Of a DNA stretch of 64,000 bases, positions 18,969-28,666 are shown in pieces (within the stretch, counting starts at the first letter, position 1; each line of letters opens with the position of its first letter). Under the pieces are notes generated by a model. It was not told where the DNA came from and searched no databases. It saw only the letters and a program-made list of their open reading frames with translations. Origin of the DNA: Shewanella sp. CG12_big_fil_rev_8_21_14_0_65_47_15 (lineage in GTDB: Bacteria > Pseudomonadota > Gammaproteobacteria > Enterobacterales > Shewanellaceae); assembly GCF_002783505.1 (NCBI RefSeq), contig NZ_PFGL01000001.1, positions 62,001 to 126,000 of the forward strand, read 5' to 3'. The translations under genes and the position numbers were made by a program.

Positions 18969-19589
18969 ATGAGACCCTTGACGCCACGCCAAGCTGAAAT
19001 TTTAGCGCTAATTAAACGAAATATTGCCGATACAGGCATGCCACCTACTCGCGCAGAGATCGCTGCCCGTCTAGGTTTTAAGAGCGCCAATGCGGCTGAA
19101 GAACATCTTAAAGCGTTAGCGAAAAAAGGCTGTATCGAGATCATGCCCGGTACGTCTCGTGGTATTCGTCTCCCCGCAGAGGAAGAAGAAGTCACTGAAT
19201 CGGGCCTCCCCCTTATCGGCCAAGTCGCCGCGGGTGAGCCTATACTCGCCCAGGAACATGTCGAGCAGTATTACCAAGTTGATCCCAGCATGTTTCACCC
19301 AGCAGCCGACTTTTTACTGCGAGTAAAAGGCGACAGCATGAAGAATATAGGTATTCTCGAGGGGGACCTGCTGGCCGTTCATAAAGTACAACAGGCAAGA
19401 AATGGCCAAGTGGTTGTCGCCAGAGTCGACGACGATGTCACGGTTAAACGCTTCGAAAAAAAAGGCAACTTAGTCTACCTACACGCCGAAAATGAAGATT
19501 ATTCACCAATTAAAGTCGATTTAAGTTTTCAAAGTTTAACAATTGAAGGACTCGCCGTCGGTGTGATCCGTAATGGAGATTGGCTATGA
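18969..19589 (+). CDS. lexA: SOS response repressor LexA
   Basis: Repressor and self-cleaving protease of the SOS regulon. 206 residues: winged-helix DNA-binding domain ([38 protein letters not shown]), then the S24 peptidase domain. The RecA-stimulated cleavage bond is Ala88-Gly89 (QVAAGEPI), nucleophile Ser123 in GDSMKN, general base Lys160 in [10 protein letters not shown]. Two SOS boxes cover its promoter. It is followed with overlap by sulA, so both are induced together by DNA damage. Confidence 0.98.
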   Translation: MRPLTPRQAEILALIKRNIADTGMPPTRAEIAARLGFKSANAAEEHLKALAKKGCIEIMPGTSRGIRLPAEEEEVTESGLPLIGQVAAGEPILAQEHVEQYYQVDPSMFHPAADFLLRVKGDSMKNIGILEGDLLAVHKVQQARNGQVVVARVDDDVTVKRFEKKGNLVYLHAENEDYSPIKVDLSFQSLTIEGLAVGVIRNGDWL

Positions 19590-20098
19590 ACAAACTACTC
19601 GGCAATGCCCCACGCCATCCAGGCTTGTGGTTAGATGAAGTACGAGATACAGATACCGACTGGCAACATACTCCCATTAGCTGTATGCCAACCCAAACCC
19701 AAGGACAGCACGAACTAGGGCAATTGAGCGCTCAGCTAGCCCAGCTCAGCCAACAGGGACGATGGGTTGTACTTATCAATCCTCCCAGCATCGGCTATAA
19801 GCAACTCCTCGCTAATGCTGGGGTACGTATGGATCGCATCCTGTTAGTTCACGCTAAAGATGAGGTTGAAACACTCTGGGCAATGGAAAAAGCCCTGACA
19901 AGTGGTACGTCCAGTGCGGTCATTACTTGGACCCAATCACTCGATGCCCGTGATAATCGCCGCCTACAAATCGTCGCTAAGAGTGCCCGCGCTATGGGGA
20001 TAGTGCTCGAAGAGGTGAATAGTCACTTACGCTGTGATACTAGGCTCGAGCAACAAACACACTTTAACCAGCAAGCTTTTTTCAACTCTATGCATTAA
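19586..20098 (+). CDS. sulA: SOS-induced cell division inhibitor SulA
   Basis: Inhibitor that binds FtsZ and blocks septation during the SOS response. 170 residues; the RecA-like SulA fold is seen in [44 protein letters not shown] and [21 protein letters not shown]. The ATG overlaps the lexA stop (ATGA), giving a lexA-sulA operon under the tandem SOS boxes, as in other Shewanella and Pseudomonas relatives. E. coli instead has sulA separately next to ompA. A terminator follows. Confidence 0.93.
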   Translation: MNKLLGNAPRHPGLWLDEVRDTDTDWQHTPISCMPTQTQGQHELGQLSAQLAQLSQQGRWVVLINPPSIGYKQLLANAGVRMDRILLVHAKDEVETLWAMEKALTSGTSSAVITWTQSLDARDNRRLQIVAKSARAMGIVLEEVNSHLRCDTRLEQQTHFNQQAFFNSMH

Positions 20099-20124
20099 TT
20101 TTTTTACGCTATATTTGACCGCGA

Positions 20125-20159
20125 AAGCCGCCTCACCTATGAATGTGAGGCTTTTTTTT
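20125..20159 (+). terminator. Rho-independent terminator after sulA
   Basis: GCCTCAC / GTGAGGC stem with an eight-base loop followed by eight T residues. Confidence 0.92.
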
Positions 20160-20501
20160 GGCAATTTTTCAGGCAATTAGAAAAATAAGTGATCTTGATC
20201 AATATTTAAACTGCAAGTATGGTTGGTGAAGTCGGCGATGATATATCGCCGCCCGTGGCACAGACATCGAGCAGGAATCCTGTTAGCAATGCCACTAAAA
20301 ATAGAGAACAGATTTATTTCAGTCGTATGTGCCAGCGTGGCTAATACCAGCAGTAATAATACTTAATTAAAAGTAACAGCCGCCAACGCACGTTGAAGTC
20401 AAAAACGCTTTTTTGGGAACTGAAGAGTTTGCATAGAGTTGAGACTTACTGTGTTGCTCTTCTTTGTAGTTGCTATTCGCAATTGGCAGAGGAGAAGTCT
20501 T
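20160..20501 (+). promoter_or_regulatory. cox operon control region with an FNR/EtrA-like box
   Basis: About 340 bases before coxB. At 20189-20202 the sequence GTGATCTTGATCAA is an FNR/EtrA-like palindrome (TTGAT-N4-ATCAA with one mismatch). Oxygen-dependent control of an aerobic oxidase would fit, but site occupancy is inference. No other gene is seen here; an open frame running in from 20439 is only an extension of coxB. Confidence 0.6.
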
Positions 20502-22055
20502 GTGAAGCAATTGTTGTATTGTTTACTCGTGGTGTTATTCGCACCACCGTTGGCCGTCGCAGATACGCGGTTCAACATGACCCCCGGCGTGACCGAGATC
20601 AGTGGCAAGGTTTATCACTTGCACATGACCATCTTGTATATCTGCTGTGCGATCGGCCTAGTGGTCTTTGGAGCCATGGTTTACGCCATGATCAACTACA
20701 GAAAATCCAAAGGCGCTGTCGCGTCCCACTTTCACGAAAGCACTAAAGTTGAAATCGCTTGGACCATTCTGCCATTTATCATATTGATCTTAATGGCGAT
20801 TCCAGCGACAAAGACCTTAATTGCGATGGAAGATCCCAGCAATGCCGATCTCACCGTAAAAGTCACAGGTTCCCAATGGAAATGGCATTACAGCTATTTC
20901 GACCAGGACATTGATTTTTACAGCATACTCGCGACCCCCAGAGCGCAAATCGACGGCACCGAAACCAAGGGTGAACACTACCTATTGGAGGTCGATAAGC
21001 CGCTCGTTCTGCCGATAAATCGCAAAATTCGCTTCCTGATGACCTCAGAAGATGTGATCCATTCATGGTGGTTACCCGCCTTTGCGGTGAAAAAAGACGC
21101 CAACCCTGGATTTATCAATGAGGCCTGGACTCGCATAGACAAACCCGGCATTTACCGCGGTCAGTGCGCCGAACTCTGTGGTAAAGACCATGGTTTTATG
21201 CCGATCGTAGTGCAAGCCCTGCCCGAAGCCGAGTTTGATGCTTGGGTAACAGAACAAAAACAAGCCGCAGGTGCCGCGGCAGAAGCCGCCCAAGCCGCCT
21301 TATCACAAACCCTTAGCAAAGAAGAGCTGATGACCCAAGGTGAACAAGTTTACCTTGGGCACTGTGCAGCCTGCCATCAGCCCAATGGTGAGGGATTACA
21401 AGGGGTATTCCCACACCTCAAAGGCAGCCCAATAGCAACGGGACCGCTCGGTGGCCACCTTGAAATCGTGCTCAACGGTAAAACGGGGACGGCCATGCAA
21501 GCCTTTGGTAAGCAATTGACTGCACAAGAAATTGCCGCAGTGATTACCTATGAGCGTAATGCGTGGGGCAATAATACTGGCGATGCTGTGCAGGCCAAAG
21601 ATGTCAACGAGCATATGAACGGCAGTGCTGGCACACAGGCATCTGCTACCGCGCCGGCCAATACGACCCCAACACCCGCACCTGCAACTGACGCGCCCAC
21701 AACTGAGCCCACAGCGGTTGTCGATCCCGCGAGCCTCCCCACACTCAGCCATGACGCCCTGATGGCCGAAGGTGAAACTGTCTACGCCACCATTTGCGCG
21801 GCCTGTCATCAGTTGACGGGAGCAGGCGTACCACCCGCCTTCCCCGCACTCGCTGGCAGCGCTATCGCCACTGGACCCGTCGCTAATCACATCGATATTG
21901 TGATGCACGGCAAAACGGGCACGGCGATGCAGGCATTTGGCAAACAATTAAGCCCACAGCAACTCGCAGCAGTCATTACCTATGAGCGTAATGCTTGGGG
22001 TAACAATACCGGCGATACAGTGCAACCTGCTGATATCGCAAGCCATGGACAGTAG
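20502..22055 (+). CDS. coxB: Cytochrome c oxidase subunit II with two C-terminal cytochrome c domains
   Basis: Subunit II of an aa3-type oxidase, receiving electrons from cytochrome c. From the GTG at 20502 (AGAGGAG seven bases upstream) it has 517 residues: signal peptide, two membrane helices, then the CuA domain with VIHSWWLPAF and the binding loop CAELCGKDHGFM. Two class I cytochrome c domains follow (GHCAACHQ at about residue 290, TICAACHQ at about 430), joined by a Thr/Pro/Ala linker. The two haem domains are nearly identical at their ends (GKTGTAMQAFGKQL, AAVITYERNAWGNNTGD), pointing to a recent internal duplication. First gene of the cox operon. Confidence 0.95.
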   Translation: MKQLLYCLLVVLFAPPLAVADTRFNMTPGVTEISGKVYHLHMTILYICCAIGLVVFGAMVYAMINYRKSKGAVASHFHESTKVEIAWTILPFIILILMAIPATKTLIAMEDPSNADLTVKVTGSQWKWHYSYFDQDIDFYSILATPRAQIDGTETKGEHYLLEVDKPLVLPINRKIRFLMTSEDVIHSWWLPAFAVKKDANPGFINEAWTRIDKPGIYRGQCAELCGKDHGFMPIVVQALPEAEFDAWVTEQKQAAGAAAEAAQAALSQTLSKEELMTQGEQVYLGHCAACHQPNGEGLQGVFPHLKGSPIATGPLGGHLEIVLNGKTGTAMQAFGKQLTAQEIAAVITYERNAWGNNTGDAVQAKDVNEHMNGSAGTQASATAPANTTPTPAPATDAPTTEPTAVVDPASLPTLSHDALMAEGETVYATICAACHQLTGAGVPPAFPALAGSAIATGPVANHIDIVMHGKTGTAMQAFGKQLSPQQLAAVITYERNAWGNNTGDTVQPADIASHGQ

Positions 22056-22061
22056 GGGATT

Positions 22062-23657
22062 ATGATGAGCACAATGACTCAAGATCAAACCGCAGCCCAT
22101 GATGACCATCATCATGGTGCACCAAAGGGCATCATGCGTTGGGTACTAACCACCAACCATAAAGACATTGGTACTCTGTATTTATGGTTTAGCTTCGCTA
22201 TGTTTTTAACCGGTGGCGCAATGGCCATGGTGATCCGCGCCGAACTCTTTCAGCCAGGATTACAATTGGTCGAGCCCAACTTCTTCAACCAAATGACCAC
22301 AGTTCACGGCCTAGTCATGGTATTTGGCGCGGTCATGCCAGCCTTTACTGGACTCGCTAACTGGCTGATCCCGATGATGATTGGTGCGCCCGATATGGCG
22401 CTACCAAGGATGAATAACTGGAGTTTCTGGATCTTACCCTTTGCCTTTACCATTCTACTCAGCTCGCTGTTTATGGAGGGCGGCGGACCTAACTTTGGTT
22501 GGACCTTCTACGCGCCACTGTCGACCACTTATAGCCCTGACAGCACGGCTCTGTTCGTGTTCTCTATTCATATCATGGGGATAAGTTCAATCATGGGTGC
22601 AATCAACGTGATTGTCACCATAGTGAACTTACGCGCGCCTGGCATGACATGGATGAAGCTACCGCTGTTTGTGTGGACTTGGCTTATCACTGCATTCCTG
22701 CTGATCGCTGTGATGCCCGTACTCGCGGGTGCTGTGACTATGGTGCTGACCGATAAGTTTTTCGGCACTAGCTTCTTCGAAGCGGCGGGGGGCGGCGATC
22801 CTGTGATGTTCCAGCATATTTTCTGGTTCTTCGGTCACCCCGAAGTTTACATCATGATCTTGCCGTCCTTTGGCATCATCTCCGCCATAGTGCCCGCCTT
22901 CAGTCGTAAAAAACTCTTCGGCTATGCATCAATGGTTTATGCGACGGCGAGCATTGCCATTCTGTCGTTCCTCGTGTGGGCGCACCATATGTTCACCACA
23001 GGCATGCCAGTGTTTGCCGAGCTGTTCTTCATGTATTGCACTATGTTGATTGCGGTGCCAACTGGGGTGAAAGTGTTTAACTGGGTCGCAACTATGTGGC
23101 GCGGTTCACTCAGCTTCGAAACCCCTATGTTGTTCGCCGTGGCCTTTATCATACTCTTCACTATTGGCGGTTTTTCGGGGTTAATGCTCGCCATTACACC
23201 CGCCGACTTCCAATACCACGACACCTATTTTGTGGTGGCGCATTTCCATTATGTGCTCGTGACTGGAGCGATTTTCTCCATCATGGCGGCGGCCTATTAC
23301 TGGCTACCTAAGTGGACGGGGCACATGTATAACGAGCGATTGGGACAATGGCATTTCTGGTGTTCGGTGATTTCGGTCAACGTACTGTTTTTCCCGATGC
23401 ATTTCCTTGGGCTCGCGGGCATGCCAAGGCGTATCCCCGATTACTCGATTCAATTTGCCGATGTTAATCAAATCGTCTCGATTGGTGGGTTCGCCTTCGG
23501 CTTATCGCAATTGATTTTCTTAGTCTTAGTGATCAAGTGCATCCGTGGCGGCGAGAAGGCCCCCGCTAAACCCTGGGAAGGCAGCGAGGGTTTAGAGTGG
23601 ACATTGCCAAGCCCAGCGCCTTACCACTCCTTCACGACACCACCCGAGGTGAAATGA
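22062..23657 (+). CDS. coxA: Cytochrome c oxidase subunit I
   Basis: Catalytic subunit carrying haem a, haem a3 and CuB, reducing O2 and pumping protons. About 531 residues with twelve membrane helices. Haem ligands are in TVHGLVMVFGAVMP and HFHYVLVTG. CuB ligands appear in WFFGHPEVYIMILP, the His-Tyr pair, and VWAHHMFTTG. The K-channel region is also present. Two adjacent ATGs (22062, 22065) both follow AGGGG; the second has better spacing. Only six bases separate it from coxB. Confidence 0.97.
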   Translation: MMSTMTQDQTAAHDDHHHGAPKGIMRWVLTTNHKDIGTLYLWFSFAMFLTGGAMAMVIRAELFQPGLQLVEPNFFNQMTTVHGLVMVFGAVMPAFTGLANWLIPMMIGAPDMALPRMNNWSFWILPFAFTILLSSLFMEGGGPNFGWTFYAPLSTTYSPDSTALFVFSIHIMGISSIMGAINVIVTIVNLRAPGMTWMKLPLFVWTWLITAFLLIAVMPVLAGAVTMVLTDKFFGTSFFEAAGGGDPVMFQHIFWFFGHPEVYIMILPSFGIISAIVPAFSRKKLFGYASMVYATASIAILSFLVWAHHMFTTGMPVFAELFFMYCTMLIAVPTGVKVFNWVATMWRGSLSFETPMLFAVAFIILFTIGGFSGLMLAITPADFQYHDTYFVVAHFHYVLVTGAIFSIMAAAYYWLPKWTGHMYNERLGQWHFWCSVISVNVLFFPMHFLGLAGMPRRIPDYSIQFADVNQIVSIGGFAFGLSQLIFLVLVIKCIRGGEKAPAKPWEGSEGLEWTLPSPAPYHSFTTPPEVK

Positions 23658-23658
23658 A

Positions 23659-24240
23659 ATGACCAACCATCACCAGCCCAACAAACCTAAGTCAAATCGC
23701 AAACTCATCAGCCTGTTAGTCATGGGTTGTATCGGTATGTTTGGCTTTGGGTTCGCGCTGGTGCCGCTATACGATGTGCTGTGTGAAAAACTGGGGATTA
23801 ACGGTAAAACCACCAATACTGCCAGTCGTTATCAAGCGATAACCGTCGATACTAGCCGTGTTGTCACTGTGGAATTTATCTCCCAAGTGCAAACGGGTAT
23901 GCCGTGGAAATTTGAGCCGCAAACCAAGCGGCTCGAAGTTCACCCCGGCGAGCTGATACACACAGCATTTCTGGCACGTAATGTGTCAGACAGAGCCACC
24001 GTCGGTCAGGCGATACCATCGATATCACCCGGCCAAGGCGCAGCCTATTTTAATAAAACGGAATGTTTTTGCTTTAATCAACAGCACTTAGCGGCTTCGA
24101 CAAGCGCCGAGTTGCCGCTCATTTTCTTTGTGGATCCTCAGTTACCTGAATCCATCCACACTCTGACCCTCTCTTACACCCTCTACGACATTACCGACAA
24201 GCAGTTAGCGTCTGCCATAGAGCAAGGAGCTGCAAAATGA
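23659..24240 (+). CDS. ctaG: Cytochrome c oxidase assembly protein CtaG (Cox11)
   Basis: Membrane-anchored copper chaperone that inserts CuB into subunit I. 193 residues: one membrane helix (about 17-36, LLVMGCIGMFGFGFALVPLYDVLCE), then a periplasmic immunoglobulin-like domain with the conserved copper motif CFCFNQQ and the end PLIFFVDPQLPE. Starts one base after the coxA stop and overlaps coxC by four bases. Confidence 0.95.
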   Translation: MTNHHQPNKPKSNRKLISLLVMGCIGMFGFGFALVPLYDVLCEKLGINGKTTNTASRYQAITVDTSRVVTVEFISQVQTGMPWKFEPQTKRLEVHPGELIHTAFLARNVSDRATVGQAIPSISPGQGAAYFNKTECFCFNQQHLAASTSAELPLIFFVDPQLPESIHTLTLSYTLYDITDKQLASAIEQGAAK

Positions 24241-25112
24241 CCACAAAACATGAAAATTACTATGTTCCCGCCCAAAGTGCTTGGCCCATCATTGGTGCTA
24301 TAGGATTGTTTTTAATCGCCTTTGGTGCTGGGCACTTTGTCCATCAACTAAAATCGGGCGCATCGGGTGGCGGTTATATCCTACTCGCGGGTATCGCCGT
24401 GATCCTCTTTATGCTGGTTGGCTGGTTTAGAACCGTGATCAACGAATCTATGACTGGGCTCTATTCCCATCAAATGGATAGATCCTTTCGCCAAGGCATG
24501 AGCTGGTTTATTTTTTCGGAAGTGATGTTCTTCGGCGCATTTTTTGGGGCGTTGTTTTATGCCCGCATGGTCGCAGTGCCTTGGCTCGGTGGCGCTTCTA
24601 ATAATGCCATGACCCATGAAGTACTCTGGCCACAATTCGAAGCCGTTTGGCCGCTACTCACTACGCCAGATGGCACCAAAACCGAGGCAATGCCGTGGAA
24701 TGGCCTGCCATTAATCAACACTATCGTGCTGCTCACCTCCTCAGTCACCTTACATTTTGCCCATGTCAGCCTAGAGAAAGGCAAGCGCTCGGCCATCACG
24801 CTATGGCTCGGGATCACCATACTCTTAGGTATGGGTTTCCTTGCCTTGCAGGCCGAAGAATATATGCACGCCTACCATGAAATGGGGCTCACCCTGGCCT
24901 CTGGGGTTTATGGCAACACCTTCTTCCTCTTAACTGGCTTTCACGGCATGCATGTCACGCTCGGCACGCTGTTTTTATTAGTGTTGTTTTTCAGAGTGTT
25001 AAAGGGTCACTTTAGCGCAGATAAGCATTTTGCTTTCCAAGCGGGAAGTTGGTATTGGCACTTTGTCGATGTGGTCTGGCTGTGTTTGTTTATTTTCGTC
25101 TACGTACTCTAA
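24237..25112 (+). CDS. coxC: Cytochrome c oxidase subunit III
   Basis: Non-catalytic membrane subunit that stabilises the oxidase and supports proton uptake. 291 residues, seven helices; family signatures FIFSEVMFFGAFFGALFYAR, LLTGFHGMHVTLGT and the end WYWHFVDVVWLCLFI. The ATG overlaps the ctaG stop (ATGA). It ends four bases before the convergent DUF2909 gene. Confidence 0.96.
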   Translation: MTTKHENYYVPAQSAWPIIGAIGLFLIAFGAGHFVHQLKSGASGGGYILLAGIAVILFMLVGWFRTVINESMTGLYSHQMDRSFRQGMSWFIFSEVMFFGAFFGALFYARMVAVPWLGGASNNAMTHEVLWPQFEAVWPLLTTPDGTKTEAMPWNGLPLINTIVLLTSSVTLHFAHVSLEKGKRSAITLWLGITILLGMGFLALQAEEYMHAYHEMGLTLASGVYGNTFFLLTGFHGMHVTLGTLFLLVLFFRVLKGHFSADKHFAFQAGSWYWHFVDVVWLCLFIFVYVL

Positions 25113-25116
25113 GGCT

Positions 25117-25335
25117 TTAGTAAGGCGTGGGATTGGGGCTGATTAATCCGGTCCCTAATGCCACCAGCAGCAACAGAATAACCAGTACAGAGAAAATCAC
25201 CCGGCGGCCAAGATAACGGCTCATAGGCACTTTGTCGTCACCTTTCACCATAATAAACAAGGCTCTACCTAGATTAAAAATGATAAACAGCAACAGCAGA
25301 ACTAAGACCAACTTAAAAATAAACAGGGTATTCAT
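25117..25335 (-). CDS. DUF2909 twin-transmembrane protein
   Basis: 72-residue protein of two membrane helices (about 4-29 and 44-66) with a short basic loop (KGDDKVPMSRYLGRR), matching DUF2909, a small family seen beside cytochrome oxidase assembly genes. Function unknown; a role in oxidase assembly is guilt by association. It is read against the operon. AAGGA lies six bases before its ATG. That ATG (complement of 25333-25335) overlaps by two bases the ATG of the divergent SURF1 gene. Confidence 0.82.
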   Translation of the reverse strand: MNTLFIFKLVLVLLLLFIIFNLGRALFIMVKGDDKVPMSRYLGRRVIFSVLVILLLLVALGTGLISPNPTPY

Positions 25336-26098
25336 GCAATATCCTTATGTGCTGCTGAATAAATTAACGGTTTTTTTACTGATACTGACTGTGGCTGTAT
25401 TCATGATTCTGGTCAAGTTGGGTCTATGGCAATTAGCCCGCGGCGAAGAAAAAACTAGGCTATTAGCCCAAATGGAGGCAAGACAATCCTTGCTGCCATT
25501 AAGTTTTGAGCAGCTCCAACTCAAAATCGATAAAGAAGGGGTGACAGGTTATCGACTGCAAGTGCATGCCACAGCCGCCAGCTCGCCAATATGGCTGCTG
25601 GATAATCAAATCTATCGGGGCCAAGTGGGCTATTTGGCCTTTCAGCCCCTGCAAGTGGCGGCGGGTCAACCTTGGTTACTGGTCGAATTAGGTTTTGTCG
25701 CCGCCGGTTCCCACCGTGGTGAGTTGCCCCACATCAGCCCACTTAGCGGTGAATTGAATATCGAAGGTCGGCTTTATCAAAAGCAAATCAATCCCCTGAG
25801 TCAGGCTTTAATGGCAGAAACGGGGACAAGTATTCGCTTTCAAAACCTCAACATTCCCGAGATGGCGCAGCTGTTAGGCCACCCTTTACTAGATGCCGTG
25901 CTACAACCGGATGAGCTACCCGCCCTCGCCTTGCCACATCCTTGGCAGCCTTTTCCGTTGCCTGCGCAAAAACATTGGGGTTATGCACTGCAGTGGTTTT
26001 CGATGGCGGCCGTGTTTGCAGGGCTTATGCTGTGGCAAGGGGTTAAGTATGTAAAACGCCATAGTGCCGAAGCAATCGCAAACTCAAGCAGCGAATAG
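25334..26098 (+). CDS. SURF1 family cytochrome oxidase biogenesis protein
   Basis: Inner-membrane protein helping haem a insertion into subunit I. 254 residues, two membrane helices at the ends with a periplasmic domain between. SURF1 features: LVKLGLWQLARGEEKTRLL, VHATAASSPIWLLDNQ, VGYLAFQPLQ, LVELGFV, and the end HWGYALQWFSMAAVFAGL. I start it at 25334 (AGGGT upstream, protein begins MQYPYVLLNK). The frame is open further upstream, but that part is antisense to DUF2909. Confidence 0.9.
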   Translation: MQYPYVLLNKLTVFLLILTVAVFMILVKLGLWQLARGEEKTRLLAQMEARQSLLPLSFEQLQLKIDKEGVTGYRLQVHATAASSPIWLLDNQIYRGQVGYLAFQPLQVAAGQPWLLVELGFVAAGSHRGELPHISPLSGELNIEGRLYQKQINPLSQALMAETGTSIRFQNLNIPEMAQLLGHPLLDAVLQPDELPALALPHPWQPFPLPAQKHWGYALQWFSMAAVFAGLMLWQGVKYVKRHSAEAIANSSSE

Positions 26099-26189
26099 GG
26101 AAATTCGACCCATACTTAGCAAGACACAAATAAAAACTAAATAAAGATAAAACAATAAATTAGGGATAATTTGAATGAGAGGAGCAAGC

Positions 26190-26735
26190 ATGAACTCCCA
26201 GAATAAATCTAAACACAGGGCATTGGGCTTATTGTTGCTGGCGTTTATCGCGCCCGTAGTAATAGCCAAGCTAGTGCTAAGCTTAAATTTATACCACGGC
26301 GGCGCCACCAACCATGGTGAGCTGATCAGCCCTGAGACCAGTTATGCCAGCCTTGGGGTTGAAAATCCCAATCCCAAAGAATGGCAGCTGCTATATTTAT
26401 TACCCGCCCAATGCGACGATGCCTGCCGCGAACGCCTGTATATTTTACGCCAAAGCCACACTGCGCTGGGGCCAGATCAGGCACGAGTCGAACCGCTGAT
26501 CCTCACCCATCCCGACAGCGATCTTAATGCCTTAAGCAGTTTTAACTTCAACACTCGTCCCGCCAATGCTGGCTTAAGCCACTGGCTAGATGAACAGCAG
26601 TTGATCATAGTCGATCCCTTAGGCAGCTTAGTGCTGCGCTATCCCCAAGTGCAGGGTAGAGAAGCCCATTTAGCTCAAGGCAAGGCCTTGATTGCGGATC
26701 TGCGTAAGTTGTTAAAACTGTCGAGGGTAGATTGA
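26190..26735 (+). CDS. Hypothetical membrane-anchored protein of the cox cluster
   Basis: 181 residues with one N-terminal membrane helix (LGLLLLAFIAPVVIAKLVLSL). The periplasmic part resembles a degenerate thioredoxin-like fold: WQLLYLLPAQCDDACRERLYILRQ (Cys-x3-Cys), then VDPLGSLVLRYP. Similar proteins of unknown function sit between SURF1 and ctaA in many gammaproteobacteria. AGGAG supports the ATG at 26190 rather than 26175. Its stop overlaps the ctaA start. A role in copper or redox handling during oxidase assembly is only inferred. Confidence 0.78.
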   Translation: MNSQNKSKHRALGLLLLAFIAPVVIAKLVLSLNLYHGGATNHGELISPETSYASLGVENPNPKEWQLLYLLPAQCDDACRERLYILRQSHTALGPDQARVEPLILTHPDSDLNALSSFNFNTRPANAGLSHWLDEQQLIIVDPLGSLVLRYPQVQGREAHLAQGKALIADLRKLLKLSRVD

Positions 26736-27712
26736 TGCAGCTAACTTGGGTCCTACGCTTAACCTTAGTCTTCACCCTGATGGTGATCTTAATGGGCGCT
26801 TACACCCGCCTATCGGACGCGGGTCTAGGCTGCCCCGATTGGCCGGGTTGCTACGGCCATATCAAGGTGCCCACCCAAGACCATGAAGTCGCCCATGCCC
26901 AAACCATCTTCCCCGATCACGATATCCACCCAGAGAAAGCGTGGCTGGAGATGATCCACAGATATATCGCCGGCGGACTTGGCTTACTAGTATTGTTCAT
27001 CTTAGTGCTGTGTTTGAAAACGCCGGAAGCGCCGAAAAAATTGCCACTTATCATAGTGCTGCTGATCCTCTTTCAAGCCGCACTCGGCATGTGGACAGTG
27101 ACGATGAAACTCATGCCCATAGTGGTGATGTCGCATCTTATTGGTGGCTTCAGTTTAATTTCACTGCTGTTACTCCTCTATCTTCGCACCCGGCCGCGGC
27201 GGATCTTTAATAGCGAAACCCATGCCCGCAATCTGGCACCGCTGGCGCTAGTGAGCCTATTCGTGCTTGTGGGTCAGATTATGCTGGGCGCTTGGACATC
27301 ATCTAATTATGCGGCGCTCGCCTGCACCGCTTTACCCATTTGCGAAGGTAACTGGGTGGATAACTTGGCAATAGCGGAGGCCTTTTCACCGTTCCAGGGC
27401 CAACATCCTAGTTTCGAATTTGGGGTGCTCGATTATCCTGCCCGTATGACTATCCACATCGCCCACCGAATTGGCGCTATAGTCACCGCGAGTTTATTAC
27501 TCGTGCTCGCCTATCGATTATTTGTTGGCGCGGCTGGGCTGAGGGCCTTAAGCCTCTTACTAGTGGGACTCGTGATCCTACAAGTCAGCTTAGGTATTTC
27601 TAACGTAGTAATGCATTTACCACTGGGTATTGCCGTGTCTCACAACGGCGGGGCGGCACTACTGCTGCTGACCTTAGTCGCAATCAACTATTTCTTATGG
27701 CGCAAAGCATAA
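26735..27712 (+). CDS. ctaA: Haem A synthase CtaA (COX15 family)
   Basis: Membrane enzyme oxidising the C8 methyl of haem O to make haem A. 325 residues, eight helices in two four-helix halves. Signatures: [55 protein letters not shown], and [11 protein letters not shown]; the histidines in these are the haem ligands. Overlaps the previous stop (TGATG). Works with CtaB, encoded next. Confidence 0.95.
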   Translation: MQLTWVLRLTLVFTLMVILMGAYTRLSDAGLGCPDWPGCYGHIKVPTQDHEVAHAQTIFPDHDIHPEKAWLEMIHRYIAGGLGLLVLFILVLCLKTPEAPKKLPLIIVLLILFQAALGMWTVTMKLMPIVVMSHLIGGFSLISLLLLLYLRTRPRRIFNSETHARNLAPLALVSLFVLVGQIMLGAWTSSNYAALACTALPICEGNWVDNLAIAEAFSPFQGQHPSFEFGVLDYPARMTIHIAHRIGAIVTASLLLVLAYRLFVGAAGLRALSLLLVGLVILQVSLGISNVVMHLPLGIAVSHNGGAALLLLTLVAINYFLWRKA

Positions 27713-27726
27713 GCGAGGGCTCCAAG

Positions 27727-28632
27727 ATGGCAAAACCACTCTCAATCACCCGTAGCCTACCCACGTTCAGCGTGACATGGCGGGCCTATTTTGAAATGAC
27801 CAAGCCAAAAGTGGTCGCACTAATGCTGCTCACTGTCCTAGTCGGCATGTGTCTGGCCGTGCCCAATGCTGTGCCCGTTCAACCTTTGCTCGCGGGTATG
27901 CTGGGCATTGCCATGATGGCGGGCTCGGCGGCGGCGCTGAACCATCTGATCGATCGCCGTATCGATGGCTTAATGGCGCGCACCTACAATCGCCCATTGC
28001 CTAAGGGACGCATTTCGGCCACCCGTGCCTTAATTTTCGCTGCCAGCTTAGGTAGCCTTGGCTTTATCGTCTTATATTCCTTAGTGAATCCACTCACTGC
28101 TTGGCTCACCTTTGCCAGCCTGATTGGTTATGCCTTGGTTTATACTGCCTATTTGAAACGCGCGACCTCGCAAAACATTGTGATCGGCGGCCTTGCGGGA
28201 GCCATGCCGCCGCTACTGGGATGGATGGCAGTAACGAACGAATTTCACGGCCATGCGCTGTTGTTAGTGATCATCATTTTTACGTGGACGCCGCCACATT
28301 TTTGGGCTCTGGCCATTCACAGACGCGCCGAATATGCCAAAGTAGATATTCCTATGCTGCCCGTTACCCACGGTGTCGAATTTACTAAAACCTGCATCTT
28401 GCTCTACACAGTATTGCTGGCGATTGCTTGCCTGTTACCTGTGCTGGTTGGCATGTGTGGGCCAGTGTATTTCGTCAGCTCGAGTTTACTCAGTACGGGA
28501 TTTATCTATAAAGCATGGCAACTTAAATATCGGGATCACGATGGCTTAGCGATGCAAGTGTTCCGCTTCTCTATCTACCATTTAATGTTGTTATTTATGG
28601 CATTACTACTAGACCACTATCTGTGGAGCTAG
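27727..28632 (+). CDS. ctaB: Protohaem IX farnesyltransferase CtaB (haem O synthase)
   Basis: UbiA-family membrane prenyltransferase making haem O from haem B and farnesyl diphosphate. 301 residues from the ATG at 27727, which has GAGGG at suitable spacing; an ATG at 27697 inside ctaA is less likely. Motifs: [19 protein letters not shown], the first aspartate-rich-like site [21 protein letters not shown], and the second [21 protein letters not shown]. Also called cyoE. Confidence 0.95.
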   Translation: MAKPLSITRSLPTFSVTWRAYFEMTKPKVVALMLLTVLVGMCLAVPNAVPVQPLLAGMLGIAMMAGSAAALNHLIDRRIDGLMARTYNRPLPKGRISATRALIFAASLGSLGFIVLYSLVNPLTAWLTFASLIGYALVYTAYLKRATSQNIVIGGLAGAMPPLLGWMAVTNEFHGHALLLVIIIFTWTPPHFWALAIHRRAEYAKVDIPMLPVTHGVEFTKTCILLYTVLLAIACLLPVLVGMCGPVYFVSSSLLSTGFIYKAWQLKYRDHDGLAMQVFRFSIYHLMLLFMALLLDHYLWS

Positions 28633-28666
28633 TTTGGCGCGCTAACCTATATTGATGGAGCGAATA

